Of a stretch of DNA of 64,000 nucleotides, positions 36,328 to 45,729 are shown piece after piece; within the stretch, counting starts at the first letter, position 1, and each line of letters starts with the position of its first letter. The notes below the pieces were generated by a model that saw nothing but the letters and a program-made list of their open reading frames with translations, was not told where the DNA came from and did not search any database. A program made the position numbers and the translations under genes. The DNA comes from Helicobacter_B zhangjianzhongii (GTDB taxonomy: Bacteria > Campylobacterota > Campylobacteria > Campylobacterales > Helicobacteraceae): assembly GCF_030249855.1 (NCBI RefSeq), contig NZ_JANURN010000004.1, positions 1 through 64,000 of the forward strand, written 5' to 3'.

Positions 36328-37850
36328 TAACTATCCTGCTGAAAATATAATGGAAATCTTATCATAAAAATCGCGCCATACAATTCCTGCCCATTTTGCT
36401 CACACCGCCACGCACCATTGCGCGCTTCTATGCTTCCGCCCATTTGTCTCTCCACAATTTGCCTAACCATATATAGCCCTATGCCTGTGCCAATGGACTT
36501 ATGCTTTGTCGTGAAATATGGCTCAAAGATTTTATCAATATCTGCAAGTGTGATACCACCGCCATTATCCATAATCTCTAGCAGAGCAAAAGGCGTAGAA
36601 TCACAATTTTGCTCTAGCTGTTTTAAAGTGATTTGCACCACGCCCGCAGGTGCATTATCTGTGGCATCTTCTTTGGTGAAAATATCTTGGGAGTTTTTGA
36701 TGATATTTAGCACCACTTGGGCAAAGGCATTTTCATAGCCGACCATCTCCAACTCCTGCGTATAAGTGAAAAATACTTCGATATTGTTTTGCTCTAAAGT
36801 AGGCTGAATCAAGCGGATAGAATCCTGTATGCTTTGCGTGAGCGAAAATCTCTCTTTGGCGAGATTTGGGCGGAAAAAGTTGCGGAAATTTTCAATGGTA
36901 TCAGACATATTTTTGGCAATCTGCAAGGCAAATTCTGTCTCTTTAGCGACAAAGTCATCGGTAAGCTTTTGCTGCTCATATTTGAGCTTGAAACTTTGAA
37001 AGAGAATAATGAGTGAGTTAAGCGGCTGCCGCCATTGGTGCGCGATATTTTGGATCATTTCACCCATTGAGGCAAGACGGGCTTGCTGATACATAATTTG
37101 ATCTTTTTTGCGCGATTGCTCGATCTCATAGGCGATAGTTTTTTGTAGATTCTGGTTAGTAAGCTTAAGCTCACTTGTTTGGGCATCGATTGTCTGCTGG
37201 AGCTTGTGATTGACCCCACGCACAAAGCCCAGCACAAGAGAGGCAAAATACAGCGTCCCAAAGCTCACCAAAAACGCAAAGACAAAAAGCAGCCATAGCG
37301 TGGCATTGTAGAGAGAATCTGCGATTTTAGTAGCAAGCAAAGCCCTAGCAATATCTGTCTGCACAAGCTTATCTAGTGTAGCGATGATCTGGGTGATCTC
37401 GTGTAGCAATTCTTTGGATTTTGTGCTTGTGCGATTGGGGGCTTTGTGCGCTAGCTGATTGTGGATTCTAGAATCCAGCTCTTCTATAAGCCCTAGCTGT
37501 CTTTGGCGCAAACTAGCCATTTTCTCAACTTCTTGGCGCAAAAATATCTGCTGATATAACTGCTTAAATTTAGCGATGATTGTGCGCTCGCGCGGCTCGC
37601 TTTTATACGCTGCCCAATGCTCTAGCACAATGCCTTGATCTAGGGGCTTGCTTGGAGCAAGTGCTAGCTCGTGGTAGTAGGCTTGGATTTGCTGCAGGGA
37701 GTGGGATTTTTGCAAGTGATTTGCTAGGTTTTTATCATACTCATCTTTTAGCCCAAGCAACGCCAAAAACGCGATAATGCACACAAGTAAGAATCCAAAT
37801 GCGATAAAAAGCAGCAGGATTTTTGCTTGAGATTCAAAGCTTTTATGCAT
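36327..37850 (-). CDS. Membrane sensor histidine kinase
   Basis: Two membrane segments ('ILLLFIAFGFLLVCIIAFLA' near residues 11-30 and 'LWLLFVFAFLVSFGTLYFA' near 190) flank a periplasmic helical sensor domain of about 150 residues. A coiled coil follows, then the DHp helix with phosphorylatable His271 in 'NIAHQWRQPLNSL', and a HATPase_c domain with N-box 'NIIKNSQDIF', G1 'IMDNGGGIT' and G2 'GTGIGLYM'. The 507-residue protein lacks HAMP or PAS. It overlaps the coiled-coil gene upstream by eight bases and the response regulator downstream. Confidence 0.9.
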   Translation of the reverse strand: MHKSFESQAKILLLFIAFGFLLVCIIAFLALLGLKDEYDKNLANHLQKSHSLQQIQAYYHELALAPSKPLDQGIVLEHWAAYKSEPRERTIIAKFKQLYQQIFLRQEVEKMASLRQRQLGLIEELDSRIHNQLAHKAPNRTSTKSKELLHEITQIIATLDKLVQTDIARALLATKIADSLYNATLWLLFVFAFLVSFGTLYFASLVLGFVRGVNHKLQQTIDAQTSELKLTNQNLQKTIAYEIEQSRKKDQIMYQQARLASMGEMIQNIAHQWRQPLNSLIILFQSFKLKYEQQKLTDDFVAKETEFALQIAKNMSDTIENFRNFFRPNLAKERFSLTQSIQDSIRLIQPTLEQNNIEVFFTYTQELEMVGYENAFAQVVLNIIKNSQDIFTKEDATDNAPAGVVQITLKQLEQNCDSTPFALLEIMDNGGGITLADIDKIFEPYFTTKHKSIGTGIGLYMVRQIVERQMGGSIEARNGAWRCEQNGQELYGAIFMIRFPLYFQQDS

Positions 37851-39294
37851 AGCTATCTAGCTCTATGATAAGGGCGCAAATACGCCCGCCCAAAGCGTGC
37901 AAAAGATTGCCAAAGCGATAGATACTCTGCTTATTTTCTCTAGTGATGAGCGTGATTTCTGCTTGGGCGTTTTTTTGCGTATTTTGCATTGTGTATTTTT
38001 CTTCTTGCAAGGCGGTGTTTTTGCCCTTTAGTGAAGCGATTGTATCAAGTGTTTGGATCTTTTTTTGCAAGAGAGAGTTGATGATTTTTGTCATAGCATT
38101 GCGCGTTTCTATATCGGCTTTTTCATAGGCTAGGCTCTGGGTCTTTTTTTCTTCATATTCTTGGCTTAGGGTTTGGATCTGCTCTTGCTTTTCTTGGATT
38201 ATCGCGTTATTATCGCGGACTTCTTGATCGATTGCAAGCAAGCGTTTTTGCGCATCGGCGATATTTTGTCGGTGCTTTTGCAAAGCTTGGTTAATGTCTC
38301 TTTCAGAATGCAAGATAAATTCAATATCACTAAGCCCCCAAATCTTAGAATCCACATCTTCAATCACAGGGACATAAAACTCCCTACCATTAAAGATCTT
38401 TTTCTTCCCGTCAAAAAACGCCACAAACTCCCTAGCATACACCTCCCCAGAATCTAGCCTATGCAGCACTTCTTGCGCGATTTCTTCACAAATTTGCTCT
38501 CTATTTTCTCGGTAAGATTCTGCGCCATAGCAGTTTAGCACGCGTGCGCCTAAGTGTAGCTCTAGCCCTTGAAGCTGCTTAACAAACTCTTGTATATAGA
38601 GGAAAGAAAATGCCCCCAAAAAATCCATAGCACGCATCACCGCTAGCTTGCTATCAATCAGCTCTTGCGTGATTTGCTTGATGACTAGCTCCATATTTTT
38701 CTCTTTTAATGCGCGATCAATATGCACTTTTGTGGCTTCATCAAGCAGGGAATCTATACGAGCAGATTTTGTCATCTCGCGGATTTGGGCGTTATTTTGC
38801 ACAAGCTCAAAGTCAAAGTTTTTGACCAATGGCTCCACATCGTGGAAAAACAGCCCATCTCTATCGCCAAGCCCTAGCACTCTCTTTAGCCCACCACGCA
38901 CAATATCTTTGATAAGATCGCCTGATAGCTTTGTGTCTTGCAGTGATAAGAAAATCTCTTTCAAGCAGCTATTATCGCCACTTTTTAGCCGATCAATATA
39001 GCCTTTTTCATCAAGAAAACGCATAAGAAAATCCACATACGCGTTTTTATCGCGATTGATGATACTGCATTTAATGGTAATGTCATTTGCCCCAAACATC
39101 ACAAGAGCTTTCATACCTCTTTGTGCCATAAAGTCCATAATCGCCTTGCGAATAGTATCTTTCTCCACTTCATTACGCGCCAAAAGCGTAGCAAACGCAG
39201 GCTTCACCCTCGCGATAAACTCATCAAAAGACTTTTGGGCTAAAAATTCCTTTGTCATAATATTGATAGATTCTAGATAGAGTCCTTGATTCAT
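37843..39294 (-). CDS. Unknown protein with long C-terminal coiled coil
   Basis: I do not recognise this 483-residue protein. The N-terminal ~330 residues are globular and mixed, with no signal or membrane span; 'MKALVMFGANDITIKCSIIN' and 'EFVAFFDGKKKIFNGREFYV' look like beta-strand blocks. From about 340 to 455 the sequence is charged and heptad-like ('EKQEQIQTLSQEYEEKKTQS'), a predicted coiled coil. It lies ten bases after addA and overlaps the kinase gene by eight, so it is cotranscribed with a DNA-repair nuclease and a two-component system. AAGGATTAGCG precedes the ATG. Confidence 0.75.
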   Translation of the reverse strand: MNQGLYLESINIMTKEFLAQKSFDEFIARVKPAFATLLARNEVEKDTIRKAIMDFMAQRGMKALVMFGANDITIKCSIINRDKNAYVDFLMRFLDEKGYIDRLKSGDNSCLKEIFLSLQDTKLSGDLIKDIVRGGLKRVLGLGDRDGLFFHDVEPLVKNFDFELVQNNAQIREMTKSARIDSLLDEATKVHIDRALKEKNMELVIKQITQELIDSKLAVMRAMDFLGAFSFLYIQEFVKQLQGLELHLGARVLNCYGAESYRENREQICEEIAQEVLHRLDSGEVYAREFVAFFDGKKKIFNGREFYVPVIEDVDSKIWGLSDIEFILHSERDINQALQKHRQNIADAQKRLLAIDQEVRDNNAIIQEKQEQIQTLSQEYEEKKTQSLAYEKADIETRNAMTKIINSLLQKKIQTLDTIASLKGKNTALQEEKYTMQNTQKNAQAEITLITRENKQSIYRFGNLLHALGGRICALIIELDSYA

Positions 39295-39303
39295 CGCTAA
39301 TCC

Positions 39304-42300
39304 TTACACTACGCTAACCACTTGTATAGGATCGCGGATATAAGCGACATAGCCATGGCACTCTATCTGCTCTCCATACGCATAGCGCAAAGCCTGCATA
39401 TACTCTTGCACCTGCTTTGTATGCTCGCTCCTTGGCGCACCGCTTTTATAATCAACCACGATAAACTCCTCTCTATCTTCGCACACGCAATGCACAAGCA
39501 CATCAAGCCGCCTTAGTGTCCAATCTGTGAAAAGCGGCACTTCCACAAGCACCTTACTATCGCCAGCACGCTCTAGCAATGCCAAAAATCTAGGATCACT
39601 CCTTAAGGCTTGTATGCGAGAATCTATCGCATCTAGCGCGCTGGATTCTAGCCCAAACTTATAGCGCAAAATCTCTCTTACGCGCTCTTTTGCCACCCCA
39701 AAGCCTACTTGATACTCTAGCCCTAGATGCAACGCCTCACCAAAGCGCATACTAGCGATATGTGGCACAAAGCCATCTTGTGCTTGTGTGGCGGGGAATT
39801 CTTGCTTGCCAAAATGCTCTTGTTGCAAGATTTGTGGCGTGCTTTTGGGCTTTGGCTTTAATATCTGGCTTTGTATGATAGCCCCAGATTCTAGCACAAT
39901 CTCTGGGTGATATAGCGACTCTTGCAAGATAGGATCGCTATCTTTAGCCTCTGTTGTTATAGGTGTATGTGCGTTATGTTTATGGGCTTTAGTCGATGAG
40001 GCTTTGGGGTCTTGCTGGGTGGATTCTAGCTGTGTGGGGAGATTATTGATAATTGGCAAAAGACTTGATTGCTCCTGTCTTGCTATGATGATAAGCCCCT
40101 TTTGTGCGCGTGTGCAAGCTACATATAAGACATTATTATCTTCTATGGTGCTTTGTGTGGCGCGTAGCTCTTGGGCTTGTTTATATCGCTCATCAAGCTC
40201 TTTGCGCCTTTTGTGTAGCTCTTGCAAATGTAGCAAGACTTTTTTATCTTGTGTGTGTAGAATCTGCGCATTATCATTAGGAGCTTTGCTAAATCGATCA
40301 AGCACCACCACATAGGGAAACTCTAAGCCCTTAGATTTATGGATAGTTAGGATCCGCAAGCCTTGCTGATCATCTTTGGGGGCATCGGGGATTTGCGCTT
40401 CTAGCTGTGTAAAAAGCTCTTCAATACTGCTGGATTCTAGGCTATATTCTAAAAGCAGCTGCGCACTCTTATCCCCAAGCCCAAATGCTTTGATAAACGC
40501 TAGGAGATAGCGGCTTGGCTTTGTATCAATAGGACATCGCTCTAGGGCGTGCAAAAATGTCTGTGCTATCGCGCTTGGGCTAGGAGAGACAAACGCCTTG
40601 CCACCAAGGAGCTTTACTAGCTTATAGAGATAGAATCTCGCTTCATCGCTAGCAAGCAATGCGCTAGAATCCAGCCTAGATTCTAGCTTCGTGCGCACAA
40701 AGTTTGCTAGCTGCAAGGCACATAGCAGGGCTTTGACGCTTTTTTCATCAGTGATTTTCGCCCGCGCTTCTAGCACGATATTGATATGCGGGAAATGTGC
40801 TTTAATGGCATTGCGCAGGCTTTGTGCCTCTGTATTTTTAAAGCACAAAAAGGCTATATCTTGCGCATTGACACGAGATTCTAGCAACTCTCCTAGTGTT
40901 TGTATCGCATAATCAAGCATAGCCGGCTCTACTTCTTGCTTGCTCACTCTGCCGCTGCTTTTTTGACTTTTGATATGTAGCTTGCACACTCGCACAAAGC
41001 CGCCATTTTTATCACTCTCTTTGGGAAGCTGCTGGGGGATATAGTCGCTAAAGATTCTAGCAAACACCGCATTCACAAAGCCCACGATCTCGCTATATGA
41101 GCGGTAGTTATAGGGGAGATTCTGCACATTGAGCCTAAGCTCTCCTGCCACCTTGTCAAAAAACCCACTCTCACTCCCACGGAAGCGATAGATACTCTGC
41201 TTGCTATCCCCCACGATAAAAAAGCTCCTATGCTCCTTGCCGTGCGCTCCAAAGCCCGCGCATATTTCATCAATTAGTGGCTGTAAAATGCGGTATTGCA
41301 TAGGGTTTGTATCTTGAAATTCATCGATTAAGATATGCGCGATTGTCGTATCTAGGCGAAAGTAGAAAAATAGCGGGTCAATCACTAGCCTAGAATCCAC
41401 CAAATCCCTAGAATCCACGCTAGGCTCTAAATTGGATTCTAGCTCTTGTGCTAGCAGGCTATATAGCTCTAGCATACAATCGCTAAAGCCTAGCATATTT
41501 CTTGCAGCTAGCACGCGCTTGTGGGCTAGGGAGTATTGTGTGATCATACGCGCGATTTGCGCGAGTGTCGCACGCTCTTTGCTAGCAAAAATCTCGCCCA
41601 TACACTGCTTGATCTCTTCAATTCTTTCGCACACTTGGACATTGGTAACTTCATCTTTTGTAAGGATTTTTTTGAAGTATTGATATGCGCTTGGCTCTTG
41701 CATAAGCCAAGTTATCTTATCTTTATCAAGGAACTCTTCAAAGCTTGCAAAACTTAGCGCATTATAGCCTTGAGTGCTTAGGGGCATTTCTAGTCGCTCC
41801 CCAGCACTAGTAAGGATCTGTCGCACCTCTTGGAGCAAGATCATCACTCGCGCTTGCTTATCCCTAGAATGCGCAAGTAGTGTATTTGTATCAAGCTCTC
41901 TATATCGCTTAAGCATAGCATTGGAAAAATGCAGCCTATCTTCAAATCCTGCTTGTATGAAAGAAAATAGCCTATCAAACTCCAGCCCAAGCGCAGCACA
42001 AGTTTTAGCAAGAGACTCTAGGCTAGAGCCTTTGGCACTGGATTCTAGGAAGCTCTCTTTGATAGATTCTAGCGCACTTTGCCCATCATCGATCATCGTA
42101 AAATCCGCGCGCAAGCCCGCAAAATAGGAAAATTTCTTCAATATCGTAGTAAAAAACGCATCAATTGTAAGGATACGCGCCCTATCGCGTAAAAATGCCT
42201 GATAGATTCTAAGGGCATTGTGGGCGATCTCTTGTGGGCTAAAGCCCTCTGCTAGCAAGCTTTGGTAAAACGCTCCTTGCACACCTTGGGCTAGATCACA

Positions 42301-42522
42301 CAGGGCGTTTTGTATGCGCTCTTGCATTTCCTTAGTCGCTTTTCTTGTGAAAGTGATCGCTAAGATCTCATGCGCCCTAGCTCCTTGAAAAAGCAAGATG
42401 ATATAGCGCGTAGCAAGCGCGAAAGTCTTGCCACTACCTGCTGAAGCCTTAAGGGCTAGCAGTGGGGTTTTAAGCGATATGGCTGGTGCATTTTGCGACA
42501 CATCTTGCGTGGTAGCTCTCAA
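39304..42522 (-). CDS. addA: AddA-type helicase-nuclease (RecB-like), double-strand break repair
   Basis: With AddB this forms the Helicobacter AddAB enzyme that resects double-strand ends for RecA. The N-terminal UvrD-like helicase has P-loop ASAGSGKT (26-33), 'LAITFTRKATKEMQERI' (motif Ia), 'HILIDEFQDTNPMQYRIL' (motif II) and 'LTIHKSKGLEFPYVVV' (motif V). The C-terminal nuclease motif is 'EFIVVDYKSGAPRSEHTKQV'. The 1072-residue length is a little above H. pylori AddA; a linker near residues 790-850 carries low-complexity sequence with LEST peptides. The start is TTG, with AAAGGGG before it. Confidence 0.92.
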   Translation of the reverse strand: MRATTQDVSQNAPAISLKTPLLALKASAGSGKTFALATRYIILLFQGARAHEILAITFTRKATKEMQERIQNALCDLAQGVQGAFYQSLLAEGFSPQEIAHNALRIYQAFLRDRARILTIDAFFTTILKKFSYFAGLRADFTMIDDGQSALESIKESFLESSAKGSSLESLAKTCAALGLEFDRLFSFIQAGFEDRLHFSNAMLKRYRELDTNTLLAHSRDKQARVMILLQEVRQILTSAGERLEMPLSTQGYNALSFASFEEFLDKDKITWLMQEPSAYQYFKKILTKDEVTNVQVCERIEEIKQCMGEIFASKERATLAQIARMITQYSLAHKRVLAARNMLGFSDCMLELYSLLAQELESNLEPSVDSRDLVDSRLVIDPLFFYFRLDTTIAHILIDEFQDTNPMQYRILQPLIDEICAGFGAHGKEHRSFFIVGDSKQSIYRFRGSESGFFDKVAGELRLNVQNLPYNYRSYSEIVGFVNAVFARIFSDYIPQQLPKESDKNGGFVRVCKLHIKSQKSSGRVSKQEVEPAMLDYAIQTLGELLESRVNAQDIAFLCFKNTEAQSLRNAIKAHFPHINIVLEARAKITDEKSVKALLCALQLANFVRTKLESRLDSSALLASDEARFYLYKLVKLLGGKAFVSPSPSAIAQTFLHALERCPIDTKPSRYLLAFIKAFGLGDKSAQLLLEYSLESSSIEELFTQLEAQIPDAPKDDQQGLRILTIHKSKGLEFPYVVVLDRFSKAPNDNAQILHTQDKKVLLHLQELHKRRKELDERYKQAQELRATQSTIEDNNVLYVACTRAQKGLIIIARQEQSSLLPIINNLPTQLESTQQDPKASSTKAHKHNAHTPITTEAKDSDPILQESLYHPEIVLESGAIIQSQILKPKPKSTPQILQQEHFGKQEFPATQAQDGFVPHIASMRFGEALHLGLEYQVGFGVAKERVREILRYKFGLESSALDAIDSRIQALRSDPRFLALLERAGDSKVLVEVPLFTDWTLRRLDVLVHCVCEDREEFIVVDYKSGAPRSEHTKQVQEYMQALRYAYGEQIECHGYVAYIRDPIQVVSVV

Positions 42523-42640
42523 TCAATCCCCTTTCATCGCTCCCTTTAGGCTTGCTAGAATCTCTTGCATATTTAATTACTAATTATTACTGCCGATTTG
42601 GTATCATAGCAAATTTAGAGTAATTGCAAAAGGAGTTACA

Positions 42641-43483
42641 ATGCCAATCACCACACAAACCCCCACCAAATCCCTAGCTACAACCACACTAGCTACAATC
42701 CTTGGAGCAAGCTTGCTATGTAGCCTAGCCTTTGGCGCAAAAGATCCCAACAAAACCTACAAATCCGTGAAAAGCCAGCAGAGCTCTTTTACCAAAAATT
42801 TCGCAAGCGGCTCTATCGTCTCTGGCTCCACCTATGGCAGCACAAGCAAAAACGCCGCACGCCGCTGGTATATATTCAACGAAGCAAGTGTTGGCGGCTC
42901 TTACACGACTTTAGGGCAGGCAAACTATGTCGCTGTCGATGTGGGCTACCACGCTTATCTCCGCACCATAGAATCCACTATCCTAGGGCTAAACTTCCTT
43001 ATCGGTGCAGAGCTAAACTTCCCTATCTACTTGCAAGCAAATGGTAGATCAAACATTATCGCCGATAAATTCCTAGAGACAAAAGAAACCGCCCAAGCTG
43101 TGCAAGGCTTTGGGGTCGAGCTTCCGGCGATGATTGGCTTTGAGAAAAATGGATTCTACCTTGTGGGGCTTGTGGGCTATGCGTGGCAGTTTATGACAGA
43201 TACTTATACGAGGGTGAATGGCAGAGGCGAGCACCCCACGATCAAAACTAGCTATGATGGGCTCATTTATGGAGCAGGTGTGGGCTACAAAGTGCGCAAT
43301 GTGATCAACCTAGGCTTCCGCTGGACTATGGGCAATATGACAAACCGCAAAGATGGCACGGAGTTTTCCCAAGGGGCGATCACTGATGGACTAGATCAAA
43401 ACGCCATCACCACCCAAACCGGGCGTGATATTTATAATATCAACTATATGAAGTTTATGGGATTTGTCTCGGTGGTGTTCTAA
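42641..43483 (+). CDS. Helicobacter outer-membrane protein (Hop/Hof-like)
   Basis: The 280-residue product has an N-terminal hydrophobic export signal (about residues 12-33, ending SLAFGA). The body is glycine- and aromatic-rich with beta-strand periodicity, ending '...YMKFMGFVSVVF' with terminal Phe, a typical outer-membrane barrel signature. 'RWYIFNEASVGGSYTTLG' and 'LIYGAGVGYKVRNVINLGFRW' are like members of the Helicobacter OMP families. Function (porin or adhesin) cannot be told. AAAAGGAG precedes the ATG. Confidence 0.82.
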   Translation: MPITTQTPTKSLATTTLATILGASLLCSLAFGAKDPNKTYKSVKSQQSSFTKNFASGSIVSGSTYGSTSKNAARRWYIFNEASVGGSYTTLGQANYVAVDVGYHAYLRTIESTILGLNFLIGAELNFPIYLQANGRSNIIADKFLETKETAQAVQGFGVELPAMIGFEKNGFYLVGLVGYAWQFMTDTYTRVNGRGEHPTIKTSYDGLIYGAGVGYKVRNVINLGFRWTMGNMTNRKDGTEFSQGAITDGLDQNAITTQTGRDIYNINYMKFMGFVSVVF

Positions 43484-43522
43484 TCTACTAGATTCTAAGG
43501 AGGCTATATAGGGGGTGAAGAG

Positions 43523-45253
43523 TTGAGCTGTGTCAATAAACTTTCTGCTATGCTTGCTCGCGCTTGTTTTTTGCCCATCCTATCCCTATCTCACATCTAT
43601 GCCAATGGCTTTAAAATCCAAGAGCAAAGCCTAAATGCCACTGCCCTTAGCTCCGCGTATATCGCAGGCGCGCGCGGCGCAGATGCGAGCTACTACAATC
43701 CTGCGAATATGGGCTTTAGCAACGACTGGGGGGAGAATAAAAGTGAGTTTGAGCTAGCCACAAGCCTCATCAATATCCCCGGCTTCAACTTCGATGTCGC
43801 CACGACAAATCAGGGGCTGTATTCTAAGACGACAATGGATTATTCTAGCACGATTCAAGGAATTTTTGATTTTTGTGGCAATAGTATCGGTCAAGCAATT
43901 TGTGGTGGGATAGGCTTAGAGGCTTTAAATGACTTAAATAAGCCCATTATCCTGGAGCACTCCACCCCAGATACTCAAATCGTAACCGGTGGCACCGGTG
44001 ATACCGCCCTAGCAGTGCCAAAGATGTTTTATAAATCCCGCACGATGCATGGCATCACCTTTGGTGGGAGCTTTGTGGCTAGCTCTGGGCTAGCTATGCA
44101 GTGGGCAGGGAAAGGCGGGGAGTTCTTACAAGATGTGTTTATTATGATGGTAGAGGCAAGCCCTAGCGTGTCCTACACGATAAACGATCGCCTATCCTTT
44201 GGCTTTGGCTATCGGGTGATGTATGCGATGGGCAGCTTTAATAATGTCGTGTATGTCCCCCTAGATGAGAAAGGCACAGGAATCCAGCTTGATAAAGAGC
44301 AGATTAAAGATCTCTCCAAGCACCCAGAAGCAGTGCAGGCACTTATTCCAGAATCCATTAGAAATATGAAGATTGCAGGAATACCTTTCACAAGCATTTT
44401 GCAAGCTTTTGGATTTAAGATAAAAGGTTGCGATACTGGTGGAGCAGAATGCACAGATTGGGGTGCGCTTATGAGTAGTGTCGATGGGGAGAAAACAAAT
44501 CTTTTTGGCACTTCTAAAGTCTATCAAAAAAGCGAGGGCAAAGACCTTGCCACAGGCTATCGCCTCTCTGCTTCACTGCGTGTATTTGATAATGGTATGG
44601 CAAGTGTGGTGTATAACTCGCCTGTGAAGTTCGATATGAAAGGCAAGGTTGAAGCGACCACCTATGTCGGCGGAGCGATGGGCAATGTGCTTACCATAGC
44701 AGATCTCAATATCGCTGTGCAAATGCCAGAGATTTTGACGCTTGCTTATGCGCACGAGTTTTTCAATAGACGATTGCGCTTAGAGGGCGTGTATGAGCGG
44801 ACATTTTGGAGTCGGGGGTTTAAGTTTAATGTCTCGCCAGATTTTGCTAATGCCAAGTATCAAGGCTTAAGCGGGCTTGTCGCGCTGCCTGATGTCTTTA
44901 ATAGTGAAACGCTTAAAAATATGGTAGGCATAGCGAACTTTGGCGTGGTGAGCAATATGGGCGCAGGCTGGCGCGATACTAACACTTTCCGCATAGGCGC
45001 GACTTATAAGACGCCCTTTATCCGCCTTATGGCGTCAGCTGCCTATGATGCAGCACCTAGTGCGCAGGATAAAATTGGAATCCCGGATTCTGATGGCTTT
45101 ATGCTAGGCTGTGGGGCGAAAGTCAATCTAAGGGGCTTTGATCTAGGGCTAGCTGGAAGCTGGACTTATAAGCAGTCTATGAGCTCGCTCTATCATAGTG
45201 GGGGACTTGGGGGGCTCTTTATCTATACCGCTTCACTAGGCTATCGCTGGTAA
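43523..45253 (+). CDS. OmpP1/FadL-family outer-membrane transporter
   Basis: This is a FadL-type barrel for hydrophobic substrates. The mature N-terminus is diagnostic: after the signal peptide (ending SHIYA) comes 'NGFKIQEQSLNATALSSAYI', then 'GADASYYNPANMGF', the FadL hatch/N-box. It ends 'LFIYTASLGYRW'. At 576 residues it is longer than E. coli FadL (446). The start is uncertain: TTG at 43523 gives a full signal peptide and lies eight bases after GGGGG, whereas ATG at 43550 gives a shorter signal without a ribosome site. It lies 40 bases after another outer-membrane protein gene. Confidence 0.88.
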   Translation: MSCVNKLSAMLARACFLPILSLSHIYANGFKIQEQSLNATALSSAYIAGARGADASYYNPANMGFSNDWGENKSEFELATSLINIPGFNFDVATTNQGLYSKTTMDYSSTIQGIFDFCGNSIGQAICGGIGLEALNDLNKPIILEHSTPDTQIVTGGTGDTALAVPKMFYKSRTMHGITFGGSFVASSGLAMQWAGKGGEFLQDVFIMMVEASPSVSYTINDRLSFGFGYRVMYAMGSFNNVVYVPLDEKGTGIQLDKEQIKDLSKHPEAVQALIPESIRNMKIAGIPFTSILQAFGFKIKGCDTGGAECTDWGALMSSVDGEKTNLFGTSKVYQKSEGKDLATGYRLSASLRVFDNGMASVVYNSPVKFDMKGKVEATTYVGGAMGNVLTIADLNIAVQMPEILTLAYAHEFFNRRLRLEGVYERTFWSRGFKFNVSPDFANAKYQGLSGLVALPDVFNSETLKNMVGIANFGVVSNMGAGWRDTNTFRIGATYKTPFIRLMASAAYDAAPSAQDKIGIPDSDGFMLGCGAKVNLRGFDLGLAGSWTYKQSMSSLYHSGGLGGLFIYTASLGYRW

Positions 45254-45324
45254 GGTTAGCACATCGCCCTAGAATCCGCGTTTGTGATATGCTTGCATAT
45301 CCTAGAAATCACATAGGAGGCATA

Positions 45325-45729
45325 ATGAAAGCCTATAAACAATACTTGCTTCAAGCCCTGCTTCTAGGGCTTTGTGTCAGTAGCGCGTTTGGCGCGTGGG
45401 AGATGTTTAGCGATGGGAAAGATACCTATCTCTACAACACCCAAAGCGGCGATGTCTATATCCGCTACAATCGCGGCGACAAGAACTATGAAGACATTTT
45501 TGTCAAAATGCCAGCAGGAACACTCCCTAGCCAACTCTCACCCACTCAAGCCCCCTCTACCAAGCGCACAAACCCTAGCACCACACCACAGATACTCTCC
45601 CCCACTGCCCCCCAAGCCCCGAGCAAAAATGACGAGAGTGCAAAGCTTTTAGAACAGCAGCAGCAAGCTTTGCAAAAGTCCCAAGAACTCCTGCGCAATA
45701 GTATTGATACAAGCGGAGTGCTGGAGTAA
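45325..45729 (+). CDS. Small exported protein with Pro/Thr-rich linker
   Basis: I take ATG 45325, preceded by AGGAGG at ideal spacing, giving 134 residues; the earlier in-frame ATG at 45289 lacks this. Residues 1-24 are a signal peptide (MKAYKQYLLQALLLG core, ending AFG-A). A short beta-rich segment 'DTYLYNTQSGDVYIRYNRGD' follows, then a Pro/Ser/Thr linker and a helical Gln-rich end ('EQQQQALQKSQELLRNS'). No family is recognised. The stop overlaps the ABC-F start (TAATG). Confidence 0.7.
   Translation: MKAYKQYLLQALLLGLCVSSAFGAWEMFSDGKDTYLYNTQSGDVYIRYNRGDKNYEDIFVKMPAGTLPSQLSPTQAPSTKRTNPSTTPQILSPTAPQAPSKNDESAKLLEQQQQALQKSQELLRNSIDTSGVLE

Noticed and set aside
40004..42127. Several plus-strand frames opposite addA
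   Set aside because: Ser/Cys-rich, featureless translations complementary to a well-supported helicase-nuclease gene.
45270..45310. GATATGCTTGCATATC palindrome as an operator
   Set aside because: It is only a 7-bp stem with a two-base loop between co-directional genes; no regulator or second copy supports a role.
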